Shown here piece by piece: positions 17,973 through 26,311 of a DNA stretch of 64,000 nucleotides. The stretch's first letter is position 1; every line of letters starts with the position of its first letter. Below the pieces are notes generated by a model that did not search any database, was not told the DNA's origin, and saw only the letters and a program-made list of their open reading frames with translations. A program made the position numbers and the translations under genes. Source of the DNA: Lactiplantibacillus plajomi. GTDB taxonomy: Bacteria; Bacillota; Bacilli; Lactobacillales; Lactobacillaceae. The stretch is taken from the NCBI RefSeq assembly GCF_005405405.1, contig NZ_BJDZ01000009.1:1-64000 (forward strand), written 5' to 3'.

Positions 17973-18645
17973 ACGATGGTGGCAAACGGAACCCGCAGTA
18001 ACCCAGGTTATTTTAGCGGTCACGGTCGCGTTCTTCTTAATCCCGTGGCTCCTGATGGGCAGCCAGGGAATCTGGCTAGTCAACATGATGGGGCTCAAAA
18101 ATAATCAGGCGATTATAGCCGGTGAGTGGTGGCGATTCATCACGCCGATGTTTCTGCACGCAAATTTGACCCACATCGCGTTGAACGCGGTGGTGATTTA
18201 CTTTATGGGGGTCCAGATCGAAGCAATGTTTGGGCACTGGCGGATGCTGGTCATTTACTTGATTGGTGGCATCAGTGGCAACATCCTGAGTTTTGCGTTA
18301 TCGAATAACCAGTCGCTGGGCGCTAGTACCGCCTGCTTCGCGTTATTCGGGGCCTTCCTGATGGTCGGTGAGTCGTTCTGGGAGAACCCGGTGATTCGGC
18401 AGCTGGCGAGCCGCTTCTTACTCTTAACGGTGATCAACCTGGTCTTTGACCTGTTTTCGACCGGCATTGATATTTGGGGGCACGTCGGCGGTGCCATTGG
18501 TGGCTTTTTAATCGCCTACACGCTGGGCGTCCCCCGAATCGGTAAAATTTCGAATTTAAAGCGAATTTTAGCGACGGTCGTCCTTGTGATTGCTTGGGTA
18601 GCGCTGCTAAAAATGGGTTTTACAAATGGTGAATTAACTGTATAA
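17965..18645 (+). CDS. gluP: Rhomboid-family intramembrane serine protease (GluP-like)
   Basis: This 226-residue protein has six or seven transmembrane helices and the rhomboid hallmarks: RFITPMFLHANLTHIALN with the conserved His/Asn, catalytic Ser in LGASTACFALFGAF, and catalytic His in WGHVGGAIGGF. The residue after the active Ser is Thr where most rhomboids have Gly (GxSG). A GTG at 17959 is in frame, but AAGGAAGG favours GTG 17965. The order fthC-rhomboid-yqgQ-glcK matches the Bacillus yqgP-yqgQ-glcK cluster. Confidence 0.9.
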   Translation: MIKRWWQTEPAVTQVILAVTVAFFLIPWLLMGSQGIWLVNMMGLKNNQAIIAGEWWRFITPMFLHANLTHIALNAVVIYFMGVQIEAMFGHWRMLVIYLIGGISGNILSFALSNNQSLGASTACFALFGAFLMVGESFWENPVIRQLASRFLLLTVINLVFDLFSTGIDIWGHVGGAIGGFLIAYTLGVPRIGKISNLKRILATVVLVIAWVALLKMGFTNGELTV

Positions 18646-18663
18646 TAAATCGAGGATATGCAC

Positions 18664-18885
18664 ATGAAAACACTCTACGACGTCCAACAATTACTGAAAA
18701 AGTTTGGTGTGTACGTTTACGTGGGCAAACGTATTTGGGATATCGAACTGATGGCCATCGAGGTGGATCACCTCTATCAGGCCGGGGTGATCGATGCCAA
18801 AATGTATTCCCGCGTAAAACTCGTATTGAGTCATGAGCACCGGCTAGAAGCAGAACATGAGCGCGCAAAAGGCGCGCCGCATTAA
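18664..18885 (+). CDS. yqgQ: YqgQ-family protein (DUF910)
   Basis: This 73-residue conserved cytosolic protein matches the YqgQ family: KTLYDVQQLLKKFGVYVYVG, KRIWDIELMAIEVDHLYQAG, and a charged helical tail. Function is unknown; it almost always lies between a rhomboid protease and glucokinase in Bacillota. The ATG at 18664 has the Shine-Dalgarno CGAGGA 7 bases upstream; an ATG at 18658 is too close to it. It is followed 17 bases later by glcK. Confidence 0.9.
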   Translation: MKTLYDVQQLLKKFGVYVYVGKRIWDIELMAIEVDHLYQAGVIDAKMYSRVKLVLSHEHRLEAEHERAKGAPH

Positions 18886-18902
18886 TGGAGGGATTTAGCA
18901 AC

Positions 18903-19865
18903 ATGGAGCGCAAATTAATTGGGGTCGACCTTGGTGGTACGACGACAAAGTTCGCTATTTTAACTGAAAATGGTGACATCCAACAAAAATGGAGTATCGA
19001 TACGACGATTTTAGATGAAGGATCCCACATCGTTCCTAACATCATCGATTCGATCAACCACCACATCGATCTTTACAAGATGGACCGTTCCCAATTTATC
19101 GGTATCGGGATGGGAACTCCCGGGACCGTTGATTTGGACAAGGGGACCGTTATTGGGGCGTACAACTTAAACTGGAAGACCTTACAACCAGTTAAGAAAC
19201 AAATTGAAGAAGGTACCGGGATCAAGTTTACGCTCGATAACGACGCCAACGTTGCCGCACTTGGCGAACGCTGGAAGGGTGCCGGTGAAAACGGCAGTGA
19301 CGTGGTGTTCGTTACCCTTGGTACGGGGGTTGGCGGTGGCGTCATCGCTGACGGTCGCCTCTTACACGGTACGGCTGGTGCGGCTGGTGAAATCGGCCAC
19401 GTGACGGTTGAACCAAACGGCTACATGTGTACTTGTGGCAAGAAGGGTTGCTTGGAACAATACGCTTCGGCAACCGGGGTGGTTCACGTTGCACGGGATA
19501 TGGCGGAAGAATTCTCCGGTAACTCTAAGTTAAAGCAACTTTTAGATAACGGTGAAGAAATCAGTTCTAAGATCACGTTCGACCTTGCTAAGGAAGGCGA
19601 CATTTTAGCGAAGAGCGTCGTTGACCGGGTTTCATACTACTTAGGCTTAGCCTTGGGTAACGTTGGTAACACGATGAACCCGTCGTCCATCATTATTGGT
19701 GGGGGCGTTTCCGCTGCCGGTGACTTCTTGTTACAACAAGTTATCGCCTACTTCAAGCAGTTTACTTTCCCAACGGTTCGGAACACGACCGTTTTGAAGT
19801 TAGCCGTCTTGGGTAACGATGCCGGGGTCATTGGTGCCGGCTCATTAGCACAACGTTTCATCTAG
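18903..19865 (+). CDS. glcK: ROK-family glucokinase
   Basis: This 320-residue enzyme phosphorylates glucose to glucose-6-phosphate. The N-terminal phosphate loop is GVDLGGTTTKFAI, the sugar-binding region is DNDANVAALGE, with VTLGTGVGGG after it. The ROK zinc motif CTCGKKGC with the following LEQYAS is intact (about residues 175-188). Start ATG 18903 follows GGAGGG; upstream in-frame codons lie inside that site. It is last in the fthC-rhomboid-yqgQ-glcK operon, with a strong terminator after it. Confidence 0.95.
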   Translation: MERKLIGVDLGGTTTKFAILTENGDIQQKWSIDTTILDEGSHIVPNIIDSINHHIDLYKMDRSQFIGIGMGTPGTVDLDKGTVIGAYNLNWKTLQPVKKQIEEGTGIKFTLDNDANVAALGERWKGAGENGSDVVFVTLGTGVGGGVIADGRLLHGTAGAAGEIGHVTVEPNGYMCTCGKKGCLEQYASATGVVHVARDMAEEFSGNSKLKQLLDNGEEISSKITFDLAKEGDILAKSVVDRVSYYLGLALGNVGNTMNPSSIIIGGGVSAAGDFLLQQVIAYFKQFTFPTVRNTTVLKLAVLGNDAGVIGAGSLAQRFI

Positions 19866-19879
19866 CGAGAATAACTTGG

Positions 19880-19911
19880 GGGTGCCGGCACGCGTGTCGG
19901 CGCCTTTTTTG
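19880..19911 (+). terminator. Terminator after glcK
   Basis: GGTGCCGGCAC and GTGTCGGCGCC form a GC-rich stem followed by TTTTTT. Confidence 0.9.
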
Positions 19912-19996
19912 TTGGCAAGGGGATAATTACCGCTTGCCCCTAGTCAAAGTAAGCGGTTTTGTGTAAAATAGTAAGGTAGAAAATAGGAGGGATATC

Positions 19997-20410
19997 GTGG
20001 TTTTAGGTGCACTTACCGGTTGGGGGTACGTCAACGTTGTTTTGTTGATCCTCATCGCGGCTTACGTTATTTATGAGTTATATAGTTATATTCGGCGCAA
20101 GCAGGTTTCCACCATGCTGGAAGAAGACGATTTTCAAGCGGGTATGCGGAAAGCGCAAGTCATTGATTTACGGGAAAAGAAAGAATTTGATGCGGGTCAT
20201 ATTTTGGGTGCCCGCAACATTCCGTTTAATCAATTGAAAGTCCGGATGGCGGAACTACGGACGGATATGCCGGTATACTTATATGATCAAACCCATAGTT
20301 TGAGTACCCGGGCCGTTGTGACGTTGCATAAAAACGGTTTTAAAGAGTTGTATATTTTAAAGCCCGGTTACGCACGCTGGGAAGGCAAGACGAAAAAAGC
20401 CAAGTATTAA
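19997..20410 (+). CDS. Membrane-anchored rhodanese-like protein without catalytic Cys
   Basis: This 137-residue protein has an N-terminal transmembrane helix (residues about 10-30, YVNVVLLILIAAYVIYELY), then a single rhodanese domain (VIDLREKKEFDAGHILGARNIP, about 50-73). The active loop reads YLYDQTHSLSTRA, with Asp where the sulfur-accepting Cys should be, so it cannot act as a sulfurtransferase. This YqhL-type form is common in Bacillota beside glucokinase and may be a binding module. The GTG start follows AGGAGGG, and the gene has its own terminator. Confidence 0.88.
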   Translation: MVLGALTGWGYVNVVLLILIAAYVIYELYSYIRRKQVSTMLEEDDFQAGMRKAQVIDLREKKEFDAGHILGARNIPFNQLKVRMAELRTDMPVYLYDQTHSLSTRAVVTLHKNGFKELYILKPGYARWEGKTKKAKY

Positions 20411-20457
20411 AAAATGGCGGCAAGAACAAAATAATTTTGTTCGGGCCACCATTTTTT
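20409..20457. terminator. Bidirectional terminator between rhodanese and DUF3042 genes
   Basis: AAAAAATGGCGGCAAGAACAAA pairs with TTTGTTCGGGCCACCATTTTTT, with minor mismatches, between convergent genes. Confidence 0.85.
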
Positions 20458-20464
20458 ACGTTAA

Positions 20465-20641
20465 TTAGCCGTTATGAGCGGAGCGACTCTTGCGCATTGC
20501 TTTTTTACGGCTTTCTTCGAATTTATTTTCTTGTTCTTCGATTGGATCCACAACCTGTTTCTTAAAGGATAAAACGGAACCAATCACGGCGCCGGCCGTT
20601 GCCACGACCCCGAATAAGAAGCCACGTGTAAATGATTTCAT
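20465..20641 (-). CDS. DUF3042-family small membrane-associated protein
   Basis: This 58-residue protein has a short hydrophobic N-terminal segment (MKSFTRGFLFGVVATAGAVI) followed by a charged helix (VDPIEEQENKFEESRKKAMR). That layout and the KSRSAH ending match DUF3042, a family limited to lactobacilli and relatives with no known role. AGGAGG lies 8 bases before the ATG. It converges with the rhodanese gene. Confidence 0.88.
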   Translation of the reverse strand: MKSFTRGFLFGVVATAGAVIGSVLSFKKQVVDPIEEQENKFEESRKKAMRKSRSAHNG

Positions 20642-20738
20642 AGTTTGAACCTCCTAGCTGTTATTAGTTTTATTATGCTTGTTTTTTGCCGAGATATCAA
20701 TGATTTAAAGCTTGAATTTCGAAAATGGGGATGGAAAA

Positions 20739-21476
20739 ATGCGGACACAGATTATTGCACACCGTGGCAGTAAGGGGACCCGGCCGGAAAATACCCTAGT
20801 GGCGTTTCGCGCTGCAATTGCGGATGGGGCGGATGGCATCGAGACCGACGTTCACTTGTCACGGGACGGTCACCTGATCATCATGCACGACGAACGGGTT
20901 GACCGGACGACTGATGGGGAAGGCTTGATTCAGGACCTAACGTTAGCCCAGTTAAAACGGCTGGACGCTGGCAGCTACTTTGACCCGGCCTACACCAACA
21001 CGCGGGTCCCAACGTTGGATGACGTTGTGCAGTTGCTAGTGGCGCAACATTTCACCGGAATCTTTAATTTAGAACTTAAGACCAATAAGATTCATTATGA
21101 GGGAATTGAAGATTTGGTGGCCGACTATTTTGACCAGCACTCGGTGCCTTTCAAACTGGTTTACTCCAGCTTTTATGCCAAATCGGTGGAACGCTTGCAC
21201 CGCTTACAGCCAGAGGTTGAAACCGATAGTCTCTTTTCGGCCCGGCGCCGAATTGCGCGCCGGTTACACGCCCAGCACGTTGTTTTGGGCTACCACCCGG
21301 CCATGCGCTGGGTGCGCTTGAACTGGTTGTGGTTACCCAAGATTCAGTTGCGACCGTGGACCGTTAACAAACCGCGCGACATGCGCTTTTGTTTTCGGCA
21401 CCGCTTTGCGGGTATTATTACGGATTATCCGGGACTGGCTTATCAAATACGACAAAATTATCGGGGTGAACATTAA
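20739..21476 (+). CDS. glpQ: Glycerophosphodiester phosphodiesterase
   Basis: This 245-residue GDPD-family enzyme hydrolyses glycerophosphodiesters to glycerol-3-phosphate and an alcohol. The metal/catalytic set is present: IIAHRGSKGTRPENT (His-Arg, Glu-Asn), DGIETDVHLSRDGHLIIMHD (Glu, Asp, His), and NLELK further on. There is no signal peptide, so it acts in the cytosol on imported or lipid-derived substrates. An upstream in-frame TTG (20712) lacks a site; ATG 20739 is preferred. The stop directly abuts the miaA start. Confidence 0.92.
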   Translation: MRTQIIAHRGSKGTRPENTLVAFRAAIADGADGIETDVHLSRDGHLIIMHDERVDRTTDGEGLIQDLTLAQLKRLDAGSYFDPAYTNTRVPTLDDVVQLLVAQHFTGIFNLELKTNKIHYEGIEDLVADYFDQHSVPFKLVYSSFYAKSVERLHRLQPEVETDSLFSARRRIARRLHAQHVVLGYHPAMRWVRLNWLWLPKIQLRPWTVNKPRDMRFCFRHRFAGIITDYPGLAYQIRQNYRGEH

Positions 21477-22403
21477 GTGCAACAAAATAAAGTTTTATTG
21501 ATAGCGGGACCGACCGCGGTCGGCAAAACGGCCCTATCGTTAGAGTTGGCCCACCAATTGAACGGTGAAATTATTTCTGGCGACTCGATGCAGGTGTATC
21601 AAAAATTAGACATTGGGACGGCTAAAGTGCTGCCGGAAGAACGGGCGGGAATCCCGCATTATCTGATTGATATTAAGACGGTTGACCAACGCTTTACGGT
21701 CGCTGAATTTGTGACCCGGACGACCGCGCTGATCACGGCCATCAACGCCCGTGGTAAGTTACCGATCGTGGTTGGTGGCACCGGCTTTTATTTGCAATCA
21801 CTACTAGCGGGCTACCAGTTTGGGCCGAGTGATGGCGATCCCGACTGGGCGTTTCGTCAGCATTGGTTTGATCAAGCGGCCACGGCGGGTAATCAGGTGG
21901 CGTGGGACGCTTTGAACCAAGTGGACCCGGCTACCGCCGCAACGGTGGCACCCGCTAACCTGGTGCGGATAATCCGGGCGCTCGAGTATTATCACCAGAC
22001 CGGTAAGCGTTTCTCGGAGCAGGCCGACGTACCGGACGTTCAGTTAGACGCACGCACGCTTTGTCTAACTACCGACCGCTCCCGGTTATACGACCGGATC
22101 AATCAACGGGTCGACCTGATGATGGCCGACGGGCTGGTTGATGAAGCCCGCTGGCTATTTGACCAGGGCGGGGCGGCTTTACCGGCCGGCAAGGGGATTG
22201 GTTACCACGAGCTCTTCGGCTACTTTGAGCACCAACGGAGCTTGGCTGACGCGGTTGACCTAATTAAGCGCGATTCGCGCCACTATGCCAAGCGACAGCT
22301 GACCTGGTTCCGAAATAAGATGACGGTGACGTGGTTTGATTTATTGGAACACCCCGAGCAACGGCGCGAAATCGACCAGCAACTGGCTAGTTGGTTAAGC
22401 TAA
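21477..22403 (+). CDS. miaA: tRNA dimethylallyltransferase
   Basis: This 308-residue protein transfers a dimethylallyl group to A37 of tRNAs reading UNN codons. The P-loop is AGPTAVGKTALS at residues 10-21, the catalytic region is GEIISGDSMQVYQKLDIGTAK, and GGTGFYLQSLL and GKGIGYHELF follow. The GTG start lies immediately after the glpQ stop, so it is coupled to it. As elsewhere in Bacillota it precedes the glutamine synthetase region (miaA-glnR-glnA), but glnR has its own promoter. Confidence 0.96.
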   Translation: MQQNKVLLIAGPTAVGKTALSLELAHQLNGEIISGDSMQVYQKLDIGTAKVLPEERAGIPHYLIDIKTVDQRFTVAEFVTRTTALITAINARGKLPIVVGGTGFYLQSLLAGYQFGPSDGDPDWAFRQHWFDQAATAGNQVAWDALNQVDPATAATVAPANLVRIIRALEYYHQTGKRFSEQADVPDVQLDARTLCLTTDRSRLYDRINQRVDLMMADGLVDEARWLFDQGGAALPAGKGIGYHELFGYFEHQRSLADAVDLIKRDSRHYAKRQLTWFRNKMTVTWFDLLEHPEQRREIDQQLASWLS

Positions 22404-22433
22404 AATATAAATTGGTCTACCTAAATTTGCATA

Positions 22434-22450
22434 TGTCATGTTTTCTTACA
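22434..22450 (+). promoter_or_regulatory. GlnR/TnrA operator
   Basis: TGTCATGTTTTCTTACA fits TGTNA-N7-TNACA exactly and lies just upstream of the -35 of the glnRA promoter. This is the expected autoregulatory site. Confidence 0.88.
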
Positions 22451-22457
22451 TGAATTG

Positions 22458-22486
22458 TTGACTTTCACCATTCAGATTGCTACTAT
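22458..22486 (+). promoter_or_regulatory. glnRA promoter
   Basis: TTGACT at 22458-22463, 17-base spacer, TACTAT at 22481-22486. Confidence 0.8.
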
Positions 22487-22515
22487 TAAGTCTGTATTAA
22501 AGGAGGAGGGTCGCT

Positions 22516-22896
22516 ATGAAGGAGAAGGAGCTTCGTCGTTCGTTGGCTGTTTTGCCAATTGGTACGGTTATGAAGTTGACTGATTTGTCCGCTCGTCAGA
22601 TTCGGTACTACGAAGAGCAGGGCCTGATCGTTCCCGAACGCAACGCCGGTAACCGGCGGATGTTCTCGTTGAACGATATTGATCGGTTGCTTGAAATCAA
22701 GGATTACCTAGCCGATGGCATTAATATGGCTGGCATTAAAGAAGTCTATGAACTACAAAAGCAACGGGCTAAGCAAAAGCAAGCCGCACTAGCCCGACCG
22801 CTGACCGACGACGACGTTCGCCGAATCCTCCATGACGAATTCCTGAATCTTGGGCGTTTGCAGTCTGATCCCGGGCCGCATTACCCCGCGCATTAA
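22516..22896 (+). CDS. glnR: MerR-family repressor GlnR
   Basis: This 126-residue regulator represses glnRA when nitrogen is abundant, sensing feedback-inhibited glutamine synthetase through its C-terminal tail. The MerR winged helix is GTVMKLTDLSARQIRYYEEQ (about residues 17-36), with the AGNRRMFSLNDIDRLLEIKDYL wing and coupling region; the tail is RLQSDPGPH. AAAGGAGGAGGG precedes the ATG. It has a perfect GlnR box in front of its own promoter and glnA 43 bases downstream, the standard arrangement. Confidence 0.96.
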   Translation: MKEKELRRSLAVLPIGTVMKLTDLSARQIRYYEEQGLIVPERNAGNRRMFSLNDIDRLLEIKDYLADGINMAGIKEVYELQKQRAKQKQAALARPLTDDDVRRILHDEFLNLGRLQSDPGPHYPAH

Positions 22897-22939
22897 ATGC
22901 GTCTGCATCCATTAGTCAATCATTTAAGGAGCGATTTTC

Positions 22940-24286
22940 ATGGCAAAACAGCAGTACACCAAGGACGATATCCGTCGTATCGTTAAGGAAGAGAACGTTA
23001 ACTTTTTACGGCTAATGTTCACCGACTTATTCGGGACGATCAAGAACGTTGAAGTTCCAGTTTCACAGCTCGATAAATTACTCGACAACAAGCTGATGTT
23101 TGATGGGTCATCCATCGACGGCTTCGTACGGATCGAAGAAAGTGATATGTACCTCTACCCAGACCTTTCAACTTGGTTGATCATGCCTTGGAACACGGAA
23201 CATGGTAAAATTGCCCGGTTGATCTGTGAAGTTTACACGCCGGATAAGAAGCCGTTCGAAGGTGATCCGCGTAATAACTTGATCCGGGTCCTGAGTGACA
23301 TGCGCGATGCGGGCTTCACTGCCTTTAACATCGGGACTGAACCTGAATTCTTCCTCTTTAAGATGAATGATAAGGGTGAACCAACGACGGAATTAAACGA
23401 CAAGGGGAGTTACTTCGACCTTGCACCAATGGACTTGGGTGAAAACTGCCGCCGCGACATTGCGTTGGAATTAGAACGCTTAGGCTTTAACGTTGAAGCC
23501 AGCCACCACGAAGTTGCCCCTGGCCAACACGAAATCGACTTTAAATATGCGGATGCGCTGAGTGCTGCTGATCACATTCAAACCTTTAAGCTGGTTGTTA
23601 AGACGATTGCCCGTAAGTATAATTTGTGGGCAACTTTCATGCCAAAACCGCTGAACGGCGTGAACGGGTCCGGGATGCACGTTAACATGTCACTCTTCCA
23701 CGATAAGGGGAACGCCTTTTATGATCCGGAAGAAAAGGACGAATTACAATTATCGACGGATGCCTACCACTTCTTGGGCGGCTTGATGAAACACGCCCGT
23801 AGTTACACGGCGGTTACCAACCCAACCGTCAACTCTTATAAGCGGTTAGTTCCGGGTTACGAAGCACCGGTTTACGTGGCTTGGTCCGCATCTAACCGGT
23901 CACCAATGATTCGGATTCCAAGTGCCCGTGGGTTATCGACCCGCTTGGAATTACGGAGCGTTGACGCGTCAACCAACCCTTACTTGGCCTTTGCGGCGGT
24001 CTTGGAAGCCGGACTGGACGGTATTAAGAATAATATCGAACCACCGAAGAGTGTTGACCGCAACATCTACGTGATGAACGAAGACGAACGGCACGCGGCG
24101 GGGATTGCCGACTTACCATCGACCTTGCACAACGCGTTAAAGGAATTCCAGACGGATCCAACGATGAAGAAGGCCTTAGGACCACACATTTATCAAAGCT
24201 TCCTGGAAGCTAAGCGGCTGGAATGGGCTTCTTACCGTCAGCAAGTCAGTGAATGGGAACGCGATCAATACATGGAACTGTATTAA
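22940..24286 (+). CDS. glnA: Glutamine synthetase type I (alpha)
   Basis: This 448-residue enzyme condenses glutamate and ammonia with ATP. It has an N-terminal beta-grasp domain with [11 protein letters not shown]-type motif ([11 protein letters not shown], about 54-64), metal Glu residues in [25 protein letters not shown], and [17 protein letters not shown], and the Glu-flap and C-terminal helix that contact GlnR. Length and the lack of an adenylylation loop fit the GSI-alpha class of Bacillota, regulated by feedback inhibition. It is transcribed with glnR, with a terminator after it. Confidence 0.97.
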   Translation: MAKQQYTKDDIRRIVKEENVNFLRLMFTDLFGTIKNVEVPVSQLDKLLDNKLMFDGSSIDGFVRIEESDMYLYPDLSTWLIMPWNTEHGKIARLICEVYTPDKKPFEGDPRNNLIRVLSDMRDAGFTAFNIGTEPEFFLFKMNDKGEPTTELNDKGSYFDLAPMDLGENCRRDIALELERLGFNVEASHHEVAPGQHEIDFKYADALSAADHIQTFKLVVKTIARKYNLWATFMPKPLNGVNGSGMHVNMSLFHDKGNAFYDPEEKDELQLSTDAYHFLGGLMKHARSYTAVTNPTVNSYKRLVPGYEAPVYVAWSASNRSPMIRIPSARGLSTRLELRSVDASTNPYLAFAAVLEAGLDGIKNNIEPPKSVDRNIYVMNEDERHAAGIADLPSTLHNALKEFQTDPTMKKALGPHIYQSFLEAKRLEWASYRQQVSEWERDQYMELY

Positions 24287-24306
24287 AAACTAAACTGATT
24301 GATTCT

Positions 24307-24345
24307 AAAACGGTTAGGAAGCTTCGGCGACCTGACCGTTTTTTT
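24307..24345 (+). terminator. Terminator after glnA
   Basis: AAACGGTTAGG and CCTGACCGTTT pair (one wobble) around AAGCTTCGGCGA, then a T-run. Confidence 0.85.
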
Positions 24346-24462
24346 ATATTTTTGGAAAATTAGCGGTGTTAACCTTTATTAATTTAACAATTTTCGGTAA
24401 CATTAACTTGTAGTGCAATTCACCAAGTTTCAAAGATTGAAAATGATTGCAAGGAGATTATT

Positions 24463-25350
24463 ATGGAAAAACAAAATCAGCCTGATCTTGAAAATCAAGA
24501 TCAACCAACGCGCGTGCTTACGGACCGCCTTCAACAAAAGTTGGACTACGTGACCACGCTGCGCCAAGCAATTACGGCTGGTGACGACCGGTTGATCTAC
24601 GAATTGATCGATGGTGACCATTATCACCAAGCCTTATTAAACGAGGAACCGGATTCAACCCGTAACGCCCAAGTGGATTTAATTACGGACGTTCATCCGG
24701 CAATCAGTCATTACTTGAGCACGAAATTAATTGATTATTTGGCGCGCGAGTACCCATTTTTCTACTATGAAGAAACCCATCTCGGCGAGTTCCAAATTTA
24801 CTTTGGTAACTGGTGGGACCGGCGGCGGTTTGGCAAACTAAATGTTTTGAAGGTTGCCTTTGAGTTTGATAGTGATGAATTTAATAAGCTGCAACAAACG
24901 TTTGCCTTAGCGGCGACCCACAAGCGTTTTAACACCGACCAAATTCAAAAAATTTCGGCGGCCAGTGACCAACTCCAAAAATTGATCGACGCCCAGAGTG
25001 ACCGTGACGACCAAAAAGATACGTTACGGAAACAATTAAAAGAAAACGGGCAGCGGAACTCCTTATTCGATTCTGGTCGAATTAAGGAAGAGCGCCAACA
25101 AATCATTGACCAGTTAACTAAGTTGGCTGATCAAGACGAGCAGGCCAATAATGCGCACGCTGCAATGAAAGATAACGAAGCGAAGATCTTGACGTTGTCT
25201 AAAGAAGACACCATTTTAGCATACGAAAAGCAAGCCATTGAAAACGCCTTTAAGAGCTTCGAGAATTTTAATGAGCGTAATCGTAGTCTGTACGTAGATT
25301 ACTTGACCACGCTGATTGGAAAGGCGCAGGTAGCGGACGATGAGCAATAA
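24463..25350 (+). CDS. Uncharacterised protein with C-terminal coiled coil
   Basis: This 295-residue hydrophilic protein has no signal peptide or membrane segment. The N-terminal half (about 20-160) looks globular, with a Trp/Arg patch GNWWDRRRFGK; the second half (about 170-285) is rich in Gln, Asp, Lys and Leu and looks coiled-coil (KLIDAQSDRDDQKDTLRKQL and later ERQQIIDQLTKL). I do not recognise a catalytic domain; a vague resemblance to SMC/SbcC-type coiled coils is not evidence of nuclease function. AAGGAG precedes the ATG. Its end overlaps the next gene by 11 bases, and a dUTPase closes the cluster. Confidence 0.8.
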   Translation: MEKQNQPDLENQDQPTRVLTDRLQQKLDYVTTLRQAITAGDDRLIYELIDGDHYHQALLNEEPDSTRNAQVDLITDVHPAISHYLSTKLIDYLAREYPFFYYEETHLGEFQIYFGNWWDRRRFGKLNVLKVAFEFDSDEFNKLQQTFALAATHKRFNTDQIQKISAASDQLQKLIDAQSDRDDQKDTLRKQLKENGQRNSLFDSGRIKEERQQIIDQLTKLADQDEQANNAHAAMKDNEAKILTLSKEDTILAYEKQAIENAFKSFENFNERNRSLYVDYLTTLIGKAQVADDEQ

Positions 25351-26296
25351 TGAACAGCAAACAGAAACTGACGCGGCAACGCTGAGCACCCACGGCAAAC
25401 TAACGATGTTTAACGAAGGCCTGAAAAACGGCCTGGCTAACGGTGAAAAGTTTACCGCGCTAATGGACCAGTTGATTGAAACGACCGATGGTGAAACTTT
25501 ACTAGGGGCGGCACAGCAGTTAGCCAATTTTAAGTTGGATTCCGCGTACGTGACTTTTCCGCACCAGTATCAAAATGCGGATTACTACCTGATTTTTATG
25601 AGCCGCCTGTTAGCAATGCACCAAAACGAAAAGCCGGTCTTGAATTCGCAACGGCATAGTGAATCACTATTCCACGTCTTCGAAGACCTGAGCGATGATT
25701 ATACGTTCCGTTTTGAAGTCGTTAGTGATGCGAACGGTGGCGCCTATTACCATGAGCAGACGACCGGTGAGAATCTCTTTTATATCCACCTGGAACGGCG
25801 GTTATTGCGGTTTAACAGTACGGCCTTTACCAATTTATTTATTAATAAGTTGTTGCTAAAGGGAACCGGGATCGACCAAATCAACGCGGTCTTAACCACG
25901 TTAATTGCGTTTGGACACTACTTGCGCAACGACTTTGGTTTTAACGTCGATTTCAATATTTTAGACGTGGACAACGCGGCGAAGTACGAACTGCGGGCTG
26001 CGGATCTGGACCGTTCGATCGTCGACAAGTTATTCGTGACGGCGGCCGAACACGACTACATGCTGCGCAACTCGCAGCATGGTAACGGCGCTGAAATTGA
26101 ATTGCGAGACGGCCTTATTGTCGACTTGTTCAATAACACGCCGGACGGGCAGGCACGCTGGGTCTTAACGGTTCACGACCCGCAACAAGAGGTATCCTGG
26201 TTCGACGTCTTGCTCCACTTTGACTTCATGCGTGACTGGTACCTAGATAATATCGACGCCTTAGAAATTAAAGCGGATCCATTAGTTTTTGCTTAA
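25340..26296 (+). CDS. Uncharacterised protein, coupled to preceding gene
   Basis: This 318-residue cytosolic protein starts inside the end of the previous gene, so the two are probably made together. It is acidic, with mixed helix and strand and no motif I can name. Visible features are a Thr/Gln-rich N terminus (about 1-20), aromatic-rich segments such as YQNADYYLIFMSRLLAM (about 74-90), and a strand-rich end (ARWVLTVHDPQQEVSWFDVL). No Walker motif, helix-turn-helix or nuclease signature is seen. A dUTPase starts 15 bases after its stop. The same trio is remembered from L. plantarum, but this could not be checked. Confidence 0.78.
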   Translation: MSNNEQQTETDAATLSTHGKLTMFNEGLKNGLANGEKFTALMDQLIETTDGETLLGAAQQLANFKLDSAYVTFPHQYQNADYYLIFMSRLLAMHQNEKPVLNSQRHSESLFHVFEDLSDDYTFRFEVVSDANGGAYYHEQTTGENLFYIHLERRLLRFNSTAFTNLFINKLLLKGTGIDQINAVLTTLIAFGHYLRNDFGFNVDFNILDVDNAAKYELRAADLDRSIVDKLFVTAAEHDYMLRNSQHGNGAEIELRDGLIVDLFNNTPDGQARWVLTVHDPQQEVSWFDVLLHFDFMRDWYLDNIDALEIKADPLVFA

Positions 26297-26311
26297 TGAT
26301 AGGGGATTAGG

